Shown: piece by piece, positions 35,650 through 41,848 of the stretch
How positions within the stretch are numbered: the first letter of the stretch is position 1
How the letters are laid out: every line of letters begins with the position of its first letter
Assembly: GCF_001436225.1 (NCBI RefSeq)
Contig: NZ_AYYO01000041.1
Location: 1 to 41,848, forward strand
Direction of reading: 5' to 3'
DNA length: 41,848 nt
Origin: Lacticaseibacillus sharpeae JCM 1186 = DSM 20505
GTDB taxonomy: Bacteria > Bacillota > Bacilli > Lactobacillales > Lactobacillaceae
Made by a program: the position numbers and the translations under genes
Notes under the pieces: model-generated
Told to the model about the DNA's origin: nothing
The model's database searches: none
Seen by the model: only the letters and a program-made list of their open reading frames with translations

Positions 35650-35678
35650 AATGTACCACTAATTAGCACTCGTGTAAA
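35650..35678 (-). promoter_or_regulatory. Promoter of hsp20 with its -35 inside CIRCE
   Basis: On the minus strand, TTTACA (plus 35673-35678), a 17-base spacer and TACATT (plus 35650-35655) preceded by TGG. Confidence 0.65.
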
Positions 35679-35689
35679 GCGAGTGCTAA
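35663..35689. promoter_or_regulatory. CIRCE operator (HrcA binding site)
   Basis: TTAGCACTC (35663-35671), nine bases, GAGTGCTAA (35681-35689): a perfect match to the CIRCE consensus. It lies upstream of hsp20 and spans its -35 box. Confidence 0.96.
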
Positions 35690-35769
35690 AATTACCGTAT
35701 TTAACCAGTGACTACAAGGATGGTGACCGGGTCGGTGACGAAATCTACGCCTATACCAGTGCCACTTAG
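35683..35769 (+). pseudogene. Possible C-terminal gene relic between CIRCE and the kinase gene
   Basis: A plus-strand frame ends at TAG 35767-35769 and reads [21 protein letters not shown] before its stop, a composition like a real protein end. No start, ribosome binding site or upstream coding part exists: the only in-frame GTG (35683) falls inside CIRCE. The last bases overlap the stop of the convergent kinase gene. I cannot name the family. Confidence 0.22.
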
Positions 35770-37247
35770 CCCCTCAATTTGGCAATTGCATGATTGATAG
35801 TAGCGGTCTGGGCCACAGCATCTTGCCATAGCGCAAACCAGGCGGCATAAAATGTGTGCGTGGCGGGATTGGGTTTGATGATGGTAGCGGGGGCGGTAGT
35901 GGTCTGGGGCAGCTTCAAACCACTAAGCAGGCCGAGACTATTCAAGCCCAAAATGGCAGCGCCGAGCGCAGAACTCTCGTAGTTATCCGGAATCTGGATT
36001 GGTTGGCCCAGACTGTCGGCCAGCAATTGTGCCCACTGCTTACTCTGGGCGAATCCGCCGGTGGCCAGAATCCGTTTTGGCTGCCGGGAAGTGCGCAGGA
36101 GAATTGCACGCAAGTTAAATGCCACGCCTTCCAGTGCGGCGCGGGCCATGTCGGCGCGCGTGTGGGTGGCGGTTAGACCGATGAAACTGGCGCGGGCGTT
36201 CCAGTCCCAGATGGGCGCGCGTTCACCGCTAAAAAATGGCAAGCACAGGAGGTGATGACTGCCAGCGGGCACAGAGCCAACCGTCTCAAGCAGTCGGGGG
36301 TAATCGTGACCAAAATCAGGGAACAAACTGCGATCCAGCCACTGGAGTACGTTGCCGCCGTTATTCGTGGGTCCGCCCTGAATCCACAAATCTGGGGCGA
36401 GGTAGTAGGTGAAAGTCACGGTTGTGGGCACAGGCTGTTTGCAGGCCGTGCGGACGGCGCCAGATGTGCCGATGGTTAGCGCCACATCGCCGGCGTCAAT
36501 CGCGCCCAGACCGAGGTTGCTGAGACAGCCGTCACTGGCACCAACGATGACCGGGGTGTTTTGCGGTAAGCCGGTCTCCTTGCTGGCGGCCACAGTCAGT
36601 CCGTCCAATTGCTTCGTGGTTGGCACTAGCGGTGGCAGCTGCGTGCGGGTAATTCCGGCAAGGTGCAAGGCTGCGTCGTCCCAATCACACGTGTTCAGGT
36701 TGAACATGCCAGTGGCGCCTGCTAACGAGTAGTCCGTTACCAGCTGACCAGTTAGCTGCAGCAGTACGTATTCTTTAATGCCCACGATGTACTTAGCCTG
36801 CTGCATCAGCTCGGGGCGGTTTTCCCGGAGCCAAACCAGCTTACTGAGCGGCGTCATCGGGTGGGTCGGCACACCGGTGCGTAGTTCCCGGGCGGTTGCG
36901 CCCTGCATTGCCTTTAACTTTGCTGCCGCTGCGGCTGCACGATTATCCGCCCAGGTGATGCTGCGGGTCAGTGGCTGTTGCTGATCATCTAATAGGATTA
37001 AACTGTGCATGGCGGCCGAAAAGGCAATTCCGACGATGCTGGTCGGGGCGATATCGGCGGTGACAGCGCGGATGCCAGAATAGACAGCCTGCAGTATCTG
37101 CGCCGGCGCCTGTTCCGCCATCCCGACTGCATCTTGAATTAGCGGGTAGCCTTGATTGCTTTTGGCGTGCGCCGTTCCGGCAATATCGAACAGAATTGTT
37201 TTGGTGCTCGTTGTGCCGATGTCTACACCAATTATGTATTGTGCCAT
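35766..37247 (-). CDS. gntK: FGGY-family sugar kinase, probable gluconokinase
   Basis: The protein has 493 residues of the FGGY carbohydrate kinase family. The N-terminal phosphate loop is [12 protein letters not shown] (4-15), the middle part has [31 protein letters not shown]-type sequence (ATPase fold of the second domain), and GGFAQSKQW is in the C-terminal half. The [14 protein letters not shown] segment resembles bacterial gluconate kinases, so gluconate to 6-phosphogluconate is the likely reaction; xylulokinase is the main alternative. No gluconate permease or 6-phosphogluconate dehydrogenase lies nearby. AGGAGG precedes the start. Upstream is the palindrome CCGCCGCGGCGG at 37278-37289. 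Confidence 0.75.
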   Translation of the reverse strand: MAQYIIGVDIGTTSTKTILFDIAGTAHAKSNQGYPLIQDAVGMAEQAPAQILQAVYSGIRAVTADIAPTSIVGIAFSAAMHSLILLDDQQQPLTRSITWADNRAAAAAAKLKAMQGATARELRTGVPTHPMTPLSKLVWLRENRPELMQQAKYIVGIKEYVLLQLTGQLVTDYSLAGATGMFNLNTCDWDDAALHLAGITRTQLPPLVPTTKQLDGLTVAASKETGLPQNTPVIVGASDGCLSNLGLGAIDAGDVALTIGTSGAVRTACKQPVPTTVTFTYYLAPDLWIQGGPTNNGGNVLQWLDRSLFPDFGHDYPRLLETVGSVPAGSHHLLCLPFFSGERAPIWDWNARASFIGLTATHTRADMARAALEGVAFNLRAILLRTSRQPKRILATGGFAQSKQWAQLLADSLGQPIQIPDNYESSALGAAILGLNSLGLLSGLKLPQTTTAPATIIKPNPATHTFYAAWFALWQDAVAQTATINHAIAKLRG

Positions 37248-37370
37248 GTTGATCCTCCTGTTAATAAGGCCAGTTTACCGCCGCGGCGGGCTGAATGCCA
37301 CGGCTTGGCGGGCAAATGCGGACAGAAAATGCCCAAATCTGGACAATTTGCAGCTGTAAAGAAAAAACAC

Positions 37371-37399
37371 TTTACACGTCATTTAACTTCTGGTATTCT
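37371..37399 (+). promoter_or_regulatory. Promoter of rpsP-khpA
   Basis: TTTACA (37371-37376), a 17-base spacer and TATTCT (37394-37399) preceded by TGG. Confidence 0.7.
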
Positions 37400-37433
37400 A
37401 TACAAGTTAAGAATTATAGGAGGCTATTTACTC

Positions 37434-37706
37434 ATGGCAGTTAAGATTCGTTTGAAGCGTATGGGTTCCAAGAAGAACCCATTCTACCGTGTTGTTGTTG
37501 CTGACAGCCGTGCACCACGTGACGGCCGTTTCATTCAGCAGCTTGGTTACTACAACCCACTCACAGACCCAGCTACAGTTAAGCTGGACGACGAAGCTAC
37601 CCTTGCATGGCTTCAGAAGGGCGCACAGCCATCCGACACAGTTCGGACCTTGCTCTCTAACGAAGGCCTCATGCAGAAGTACCACGAAGCTCGTTACAGC
37701 AAGTAA
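37434..37706 (+). CDS. rpsP: 30S ribosomal protein S16
   Basis: S16 is needed for 30S assembly. The protein has 90 residues beginning [20 protein letters not shown], the strongly conserved S16 start. AGGAGG is at 37418-37423. The longer in-frame sequence from 37152 runs through the promoter and the start of the opposite kinase gene and is rejected. khpA follows after 2 bases. Confidence 0.98.
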   Translation: MAVKIRLKRMGSKKNPFYRVVVADSRAPRDGRFIQQLGYYNPLTDPATVKLDDEATLAWLQKGAQPSDTVRTLLSNEGLMQKYHEARYSK

Positions 37707-37708
37707 TT

Positions 37709-37954
37709 ATGACGGTTGCGATCGTACCACTCGTTGAAGCGTTGGTGCGGCCACTCGTCGACCATCCGGAGGCGGTGACCGTGACCCAGCATGAGACTGC
37801 TGAGTACATGGCATTCGACCTGACCGTTGACCCGGAAGATATCGGAACGGTCATCGGGCGTCAGGGCCGAGTTGCGCAGGCGTTGCGGGCGGTTGTGTAT
37901 GGGGTTAAGTCACCATACACGAAGCGCGTGCGGCTGAACATCGTCAAACAGTAA
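37709..37954 (+). CDS. khpA: KH-domain RNA-binding protein KhpA
   Basis: KhpA is a small KH-domain protein that pairs with KhpB (Jag) and binds many RNAs, affecting cell length and division in related bacteria. The protein has 81 residues with the KH loop VIGRQGRVAQALR (GRQG at about 50-53). It lies 2 bases after rpsP and is translationally coupled to it. A terminator follows. Confidence 0.94.
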   Translation: MTVAIVPLVEALVRPLVDHPEAVTVTQHETAEYMAFDLTVDPEDIGTVIGRQGRVAQALRAVVYGVKSPYTKRVRLNIVKQ

Positions 37955-37963
37955 TCGGATATG

Positions 37964-37996
37964 AACCTTCGCCGTTTTGGCGGAGGTTTTTCTTTT
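37964..37996 (+). terminator. Terminator of rpsP-khpA
   Basis: AACCTTCGCC (37964-37973) pairs with GGCGGAGGTT (37979-37988), with one T-G pair, followed by TTTTTCTTTT. Confidence 0.87.
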
Positions 37997-38011
37997 AGCC
38001 CGCACATCGAG

Positions 38012-38017
38012 TATAAT
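38012..38017 (+). promoter_or_regulatory. -10 box for rimM-trmD
   Basis: TATAAT at 38012-38017, about 40 bases before the rimM start. The -35 (TTTCTT, 17 bases upstream) is poor and lies in the T tract of the previous terminator. Confidence 0.5.
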
Positions 38018-38056
38018 AATTGCTAAATACACCATAATTAGATGGAGGATACTAAG

Positions 38057-38581
38057 TTGCCTGAATACTACCCAGTTGGCAAAATCGTGAACACGCACGG
38101 CATTCGCGGTGAAGTGCGCGTGATGGCCAATACTGATTTCCCAGATGAACGCTTCAAGAAGGGGGCCAAGCTGTTTGTGCTCAGCCAGCCCGCTAAGGCA
38201 GTCACTGTGTCCAGCAAGCGGAAGCATAAGGACTTCACCCTGCTCACATTCGAGGGCTACGGGGACATCAATGAAGTGCTGCCGTTTAAGGGCATGGAGC
38301 TCGCGGTCGATGCCGCGACGCTGGAGACGGCACCGCTGAAGCAGGATGAATTCTACTATAAAGACATCATCGGGATGGACATTAAGACTGAAGACGGCAC
38401 GCTGGTCGGCCAAGTTAAAGAAATCATGGAACTGGGGCCGAACGATGTGTGGGTGGTTAAGCGCACGGGCAAGCACGACTTGCTGCTGCCATTCATCAAG
38501 AGTGTTGTTTTGACCGTCGACGTGAACGCCAAGACGGCGACGGTTGATATTCCAGAAGGGTTGGATCCAGATGAAGATTGA
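38057..38581 (+). CDS. rimM: 16S rRNA processing protein RimM
   Basis: RimM helps mature the 3' domain of 16S rRNA and binds S19. The protein has 174 residues: an N-terminal beta-barrel with [16 protein letters not shown] and a C-terminal PRC barrel with [11 protein letters not shown] choose TTG at 38057: GGAGG at 38044-38048 is 8 bases before it, and the resulting N-terminus fits the family. The in-frame ATG at 38042 has no ribosome binding site and itself overlaps the GGAGG. The 3' end overlaps trmD by 11 bases. Confidence 0.93.
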   Translation: MPEYYPVGKIVNTHGIRGEVRVMANTDFPDERFKKGAKLFVLSQPAKAVTVSSKRKHKDFTLLTFEGYGDINEVLPFKGMELAVDAATLETAPLKQDEFYYKDIIGMDIKTEDGTLVGQVKEIMELGPNDVWVVKRTGKHDLLLPFIKSVVLTVDVNAKTATVDIPEGLDPDED

Positions 38582-39344
38582 TGTACTGACGCTATTTCCC
38601 GACATGTTCGCGCCCTTGCAGCAGTCGCTCATTGGTAAGGCGACGGAAGACGGGCTACTGGATTTAAACCTGATTGACTTCCGCCAGTTCACGCACGACC
38701 GGCATCAGCATGTCGATGATACGCCATACGGTGGGGGTGCGGGGATGTTGCTCAAGCCCGAGCCCTTGTTTGAAGCGATGGATGACATCAACGCGCAGAA
38801 TCCAGCAACCGCAGCGACCAAGCGCGTGATTCTGCTCGACCCCGCTGGCCGCAAATTCGATCAGGCCGCAGCCGACGAACTGGCGCATGAAGAGCACCTA
38901 GTGTTCATCTGTGGCCATTACGAAGGTTACGATGAACGAATCCGCACGCTGGTGACGGATGAATTCTCCCTCGGGGACTTCGTACTGACCGGCGGTGAAA
39001 TTGCCTCAATGGCGATGATTGACGCTACGGCCCGCCTGCTGCCAGGAGTACTCGGCAACTCGGAATCACCCGAAACGGATAGCTTCCAGAACGGACTGCT
39101 TGAATATCCGCAGTACACCCGTCCAGCAAGTTACCGGGGGATGGACGTACCGTTCGTGCTTCAAAACGGAAACCACGCGCTGATTGACCGTTGGCGCATG
39201 AAGGAGAGTCTGCGCCGGACGTACCTGCGCCGGCCTGACCTGCTTGAACAAGTGGAATTAGACAAAAACGGCAAGAAGTTGCTGCGGGAAGTCATTGGCG
39301 AAGAGAACGCCAAAGCGGCCGAGAAGAAACTCGCGGAAAAATAA
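38571..39344 (+). CDS. trmD: tRNA (guanine-N1)-methyltransferase TrmD
   Basis: TrmD methylates G37 next to the anticodon, preventing frameshifts. The protein has 257 residues of the SPOUT family: [21 protein letters not shown] and the knot motif [10 protein letters not shown] are present. It overlaps rimM by 11 bases. The last 20 residues form a charged tail beyond the usual core. The common downstream partner rplS is absent; a YitT-like gene follows. Confidence 0.96.
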   Translation: MKIDVLTLFPDMFAPLQQSLIGKATEDGLLDLNLIDFRQFTHDRHQHVDDTPYGGGAGMLLKPEPLFEAMDDINAQNPATAATKRVILLDPAGRKFDQAAADELAHEEHLVFICGHYEGYDERIRTLVTDEFSLGDFVLTGGEIASMAMIDATARLLPGVLGNSESPETDSFQNGLLEYPQYTRPASYRGMDVPFVLQNGNHALIDRWRMKESLRRTYLRRPDLLEQVELDKNGKKLLREVIGEENAKAAEKKLAEK

Positions 39345-39350
39345 ATTGGT

Positions 39351-39389
39351 GCCCCAAATTATCGTTGCCGATAGTTTGAGGCGTTTTTT
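39351..39389 (+). terminator. Terminator of rimM-trmD
   Basis: GCCCCAAATTATCG (39351-39364) pairs with CGATAGTTTGAGGC (39369-39382), with one mismatch and one T-G pair, followed by T7. Confidence 0.88.
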
Positions 39390-39404
39390 TATTTATGTTA
39401 CACT

Positions 39405-39410
39405 TATAAT
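39405..39410 (+). promoter_or_regulatory. -10 box of the YitT-family gene
   Basis: TATAAT at 39405-39410, 65 bases before the start; no -35 consensus is seen. Confidence 0.45.
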
Positions 39411-39474
39411 ACAAGTAAGAAATTCGTACATATTGTCAGCGCAAGCCAGTCACGCACCCAATCCGGAGGTACCC

Positions 39475-40305
39475 ATGAATATCATTCGTAGCCGCCAGTC
39501 ATATCGACTTGCATTCATCACTGCCGCTCTTGCCGTCATCGCGGCGGCCATCAACCTGTTCTTCGCGCCGCACGGGGTTGCGGCCGGTGGGGCAACCGGG
39601 ATTGCCATTATCGTCCAAGAACTGTTGGGCGTTCCGGTATATATCAGTACGCTGGCCATCAACATCGTCATGCTGATCTTGGCGGCATTCTTGCTCTCTA
39701 AAGCCACGACACTGCGCATTCTGTACGGCAGCTTGATGTTGCCCCTCATCATGGCCGTGATTCCGGAAGTCAAAATTGTCGGTGACCGGACCCTGGCCGT
39801 GATGGTTGGGAGTGTCATCATGGCGGTGGGCTTCACGATGCTGTACGCCGTGGACGCCTCCAGTGGGGGAACGACGGTGCCACCGCTGATTTTCCTCAAG
39901 TATTGGCACGTTAAAACCGCGACCAGTTTGTTCGTGGTTGATATTCTGGTATCGCTGCTGAATATTCCGGTTGCGGGCATCGAAGCCTTCATTTTGGCGG
40001 TGTTCTCGCTGGGCATTACCAAGCTGGCGATGACCTACATGCAAACGGGGCTGGATCGCAAGCAGCTCTTGCACGTGATTAGCCGCGACCACCTCGATGA
40101 CATTCGTGACCACCTGCGCGCACAGTTCGGTGCGGCGGTGGACTTGGTTCTGGTTTCGGGCACGGATGGTTCGTGGGGCCATGACTTCTTACTGGTGGTC
40201 GTGGAACAATCCGATTACAAGCACGCACTGCGCGTCATTCACGGTCGCGATGCGGAAGCGCTCATTATCACCGGGGAAGTTGCAGAGGTGCACAATGGCG
40301 CCTGA
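39475..40305 (+). CDS. YitT family membrane protein (DUF161/DUF2179)
   Basis: The protein has 276 residues: five or six membrane helices in residues 10-195, with LFFAPHGVAAGGATGIAII near the start and ASSGGTTVPPLIFLKYW in the middle, then a soluble C-terminal DUF2179 domain (about 198-276). The molecular function of this family is not established. GGAGGT at 39465-39470 supports the ATG at 39475; the frame open from 39295 overlaps trmD and the terminator. It has its own -10 box. Confidence 0.88.
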   Translation: MNIIRSRQSYRLAFITAALAVIAAAINLFFAPHGVAAGGATGIAIIVQELLGVPVYISTLAINIVMLILAAFLLSKATTLRILYGSLMLPLIMAVIPEVKIVGDRTLAVMVGSVIMAVGFTMLYAVDASSGGTTVPPLIFLKYWHVKTATSLFVVDILVSLLNIPVAGIEAFILAVFSLGITKLAMTYMQTGLDRKQLLHVISRDHLDDIRDHLRAQFGAAVDLVLVSGTDGSWGHDFLLVVVEQSDYKHALRVIHGRDAEALIITGEVAEVHNGA

Positions 40306-40377
40306 CGTGGTATGCTAGGTTGGTTGAGTGTTGAGACACGCCGCTTGCAGAAAATTTCTGTTTGTCTGGCTTTTGCC

Positions 40378-40404
40378 TTGACAGTGAACGCAATGTAGTA
40401 TAAT
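40378..40404 (+). promoter_or_regulatory. Promoter of infC-rpmI-rplT
   Basis: Consensus TTGACA (40378-40383) and TATAAT (40399-40404), with a short 15-base spacer. Confidence 0.75.
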
Positions 40405-40410
40405 CTATTT

Positions 40411-40529
40411 AAGTTGAGAAAAAGCAGAAGTCCCACTTCTCGCCCAAGTCATCTGACCTCTAGGCTTATAACGTACGGATATTTACTTACGGTCGTGGGA
40501 GTGTGTTTGCACTCACACGGCCGTTTTTT
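40411..40529 (+). promoter_or_regulatory. infC leader with internal terminator, probable L20-type autoregulatory leader
   Basis: The transcript begins near 40411 and meets a terminator hairpin before infC: ACGGTCGTGGGAGTG (40489-40503) pairs with CACTCACACGGCCGT (40510-40524), followed by T6. Premature termination in front of infC is how L20 controls this operon in Bacillus, and the placement here fits. I did not trace the L20-binding fold base by base. Confidence 0.65.
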
Positions 40530-40567
40530 CTGGCTTTCTCTCGGATTAAATCTGGAGGTGAACAACC

Positions 40568-41089
40568 ATAGCAAAAGATATGATGGTCAACGATGGTATT
40601 CGCGCTCGCGAGGTTCGTCTGATTAGTGAATCAGGTGAGCAACTCGGAGTGAAGAGCACGCGCGATGCGATTGCTCTTGCCGAACAGAGCAACCTCGATG
40701 TTGTTCTTGTGGCACCGACTGCCAAGCCGCCTGTCGCCCGCATCATGGATTACGGTAAGTACCGTTTCGAACTGCAGAAGAAGCAGCGTGATGCCCGGAA
40801 GAAACAGAAAACCATCAACATCAAGGAAGTCCGTCTTTCTCCAGTAATTGAAGAAAACGACTTCCAGACCAAGCTGAACAACGCCGTTAAGTTCCTGAAC
40901 AAGGGGGCTAAGGTCAAGGCTTCAGTACGTTTCCGCGGGCGTGCCATTACGCATAAGGAAATTGGTCAAAAGGTGTTGGAAAAGCTTGCTGATGCCACTA
41001 AGGACATCGCAACTGTTGAATCCAAGCCAAAGATGGATGGCCGGAGCATGTTCTTGCTCCTGGCGCCAAAGGCTGACAAGGAAAACTAG
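40568..41089 (+). CDS. infC: Translation initiation factor IF-3, AUA start codon
   Basis: IF-3 keeps ribosomal subunits apart and checks the start codon. The protein has 173 residues: NIRAREV-type N-domain ([12 protein letters not shown]), the linker with RKKQK, and the C-domain with [11 protein letters not shown] and APKMDGR. An in-frame TGA stands at 40559-40561. The only ATG codons (40580, 40583) are 21 or more bases from GGAGG at 40554-40558, whereas ATA at 40568 is 9 bases away. Starting there gives xAKDMMVND, matching the Bacillus SKDFIIN N-terminus. Unusual start codons in infC are known to permit self-regulation by IF-3. Confidence 0.93.
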   Translation: MAKDMMVNDGIRAREVRLISESGEQLGVKSTRDAIALAEQSNLDVVLVAPTAKPPVARIMDYGKYRFELQKKQRDARKKQKTINIKEVRLSPVIEENDFQTKLNNAVKFLNKGAKVKASVRFRGRAITHKEIGQKVLEKLADATKDIATVESKPKMDGRSMFLLLAPKADKEN

Positions 41090-41141
41090 TCAGTACTAAC
41101 TCCCCGGAGACCCGGGACCAGTATTTTAGGAGGAATTTATT

Positions 41142-41342
41142 ATGCCTAAGTTCAAGACTCACCGTGCATCCGCAAAGCGTTTCAAGCGGACCGCTAGCGG
41201 CCTGCTCAAGCGCGGCCACGCCTACACGTCCCACCGTTTCCACGGTAAGACCAAGAAGCAGCGTCGTCAGCTTCGCAAGTCTGGTGTAGTTCACGCAACG
41301 GATATGCGTCGTATCCGTCAGATGCTGACCTACATGAAGTAA
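41142..41342 (+). CDS. rpmI: 50S ribosomal protein L35
   Basis: L35 is a small basic 50S protein. The protein has 66 residues beginning [20 protein letters not shown], the family start. AGGAGG lies at 41128-41133. It is the middle gene of infC-rpmI-rplT. Confidence 0.98.
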   Translation: MPKFKTHRASAKRFKRTASGLLKRGHAYTSHRFHGKTKKQRRQLRKSGVVHATDMRRIRQMLTYMK

Positions 41343-41390
41343 TTGCCACTGCGCAATTACGTAACGTTCGGAACGACTTTGATTCGTTCC
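41341..41390 (+). other. Two small hairpins between rpmI and rplT
   Basis: AATTGC (41341-41346) can pair with GCAATT (41353-41358), and GGAACG (41370-41375) with CGTTCC (41385-41390). Neither has a T run that would terminate transcription. They may influence rplT translation or mRNA stability. Confidence 0.4.
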
Positions 41391-41421
41391 AGATTTTCTC
41401 GTATATCTAGGAGGTTTTACT

Positions 41422-41778
41422 ATGCCACGTGTTAAGGGTGGAACTGTTACTCGCAAACGTCGTAAGAAGATTCTGAAGCTCGCCAAGGGTTACCGCGGCT
41501 CCAAGCACCGCCTGTTCAAGGCTGCTAACGCTCAGGTTATGGTTTCCTACCGGTACGCATTCCGCGACCGTCGCGCTAAGAAGCGTGAATACCGTTCCCT
41601 GTGGATCACCCGTATCAACGCTGCTGCACGTCTTAACGACATTTCCTACAGCAAGCTGATGCACGGCCTCAAGGTTGCTGGTATCGACATGAACCGTAAG
41701 ATGCTCGCCGACCTTGCTATCAGTGACGCAGCTGCATTTACTGCACTTGCTGAAACTGCCAAGAAGGCTAACGCATAA
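41422..41778 (+). CDS. rplT: 50S ribosomal protein L20
   Basis: L20 binds 23S rRNA early in assembly and represses its own operon in several bacteria. The protein has 118 residues, beginning [19 protein letters not shown] with a long basic N-terminal extension and a globular C-terminal half. AGGAGG is at 41411-41416. The 70 bases after the stop, up to the end of the window, hold no terminator or gene that I can see. Confidence 0.98.
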   Translation: MPRVKGGTVTRKRRKKILKLAKGYRGSKHRLFKAANAQVMVSYRYAFRDRRAKKREYRSLWITRINAAARLNDISYSKLMHGLKVAGIDMNRKMLADLAISDAAAFTALAETAKKANA

Positions 41779-41848
41779 TTTATGCAAATTAAAGGGAACT
41801 ATGTCAAACGGTGTTGAATAGTAAATTTATCATTTGGAGTTCGTCCTT

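Noticed and set aside
1-41848. Mobile elements, CRISPR arrays, tRNA or rRNA genes
   Set aside because: No transposase, integrase, repeat-spacer pattern or tRNA-like fold with conserved TPsiC sequence was noticed by eye; short tRNA genes could still be confirmed absent with a covariance search.

Overview
The window looks like a chromosomal segment from a high-GC member of the Lactobacillaceae. This rests on the bacilli-type housekeeping order (cysteine desulfurase-thiI, valS-folC-radC-mreBCD-minCD, polA-mutM-coaE-nrdR-dnaB-dnaI-thrS, ylxM-ffh, rpsP-khpA-rimM-trmD, infC-rpmI-rplT), T-box leaders on two tRNA synthetase genes, strong AGGAGG ribosome binding sites, GC-rich third codon positions, and a large ornithine decarboxylase like that of Lactobacillus 30a. 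Lacticaseibacillus or a neighbouring high-GC genus is my guess, not something the sequence proves. I saw no tRNA, rRNA, CRISPR array, insertion sequence or prophage.

Layout. 1-2.6 kb: cysteine desulfurase and ThiI (4-thiouridine in tRNA). 2.6-5.5 kb: an accessory pair, a membrane-anchored oligopeptide-binding protein and a divergent membrane GGDEF diguanylate cyclase. 5.5-9.9 kb: T-box-controlled valS, then folC. 9.9-15 kb: radC, the cell-shape genes mreBCD and the septum-placement genes minCD. 15-22.2 kb: DNA repair and replication genes (polA, mutM, coaE, nrdR, dnaB, dnaI). 22.2-24.6 kb: T-box-controlled thrS. 24.6-25.9 kb: a secreted sortase-like protein flanked by recurrent hairpins. 25.9-29.8 kb: ornithine decarboxylase divergent from an APC antiporter that has a candidate leader peptide. 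29.8-32.1 kb: a small hypothetical gene, ylxM and ffh. 32.2-37.2 kb: a second accessory block with an OppA-like lipoprotein, an EAL phosphodiesterase, CIRCE-controlled hsp20, a gluconokinase-type kinase and two possible gene relics. 37.4-41.8 kb: rpsP-khpA-rimM-trmD, a YitT-family membrane protein and infC-rpmI-rplT.

How the parts relate. Most genes serve translation, replication, cell shape or repair. The accessory content sits between housekeeping blocks. Two unlinked loci each pair an orphan OppA-family binding protein, with no permease or ATPase genes nearby, with one half of a cyclic-di-GMP circuit (GGDEF at 4.4 kb, EAL at 34 kb). The decarboxylase and antiporter probably form an ornithine/putrescine acid-stress and proton-motive-force module.

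The observations I rate highest are the paired binding-protein/c-di-GMP loci, the secreted sortase-like protein with its three hairpins sharing GCTGGGGAGC, the candidate leader peptide before the antiporter, the AUA start codon of infC, a DnaI that has lost its zinc-ligand cysteines, and the break-up of the thrS-infC and ffh-rpsP neighbourhoods.
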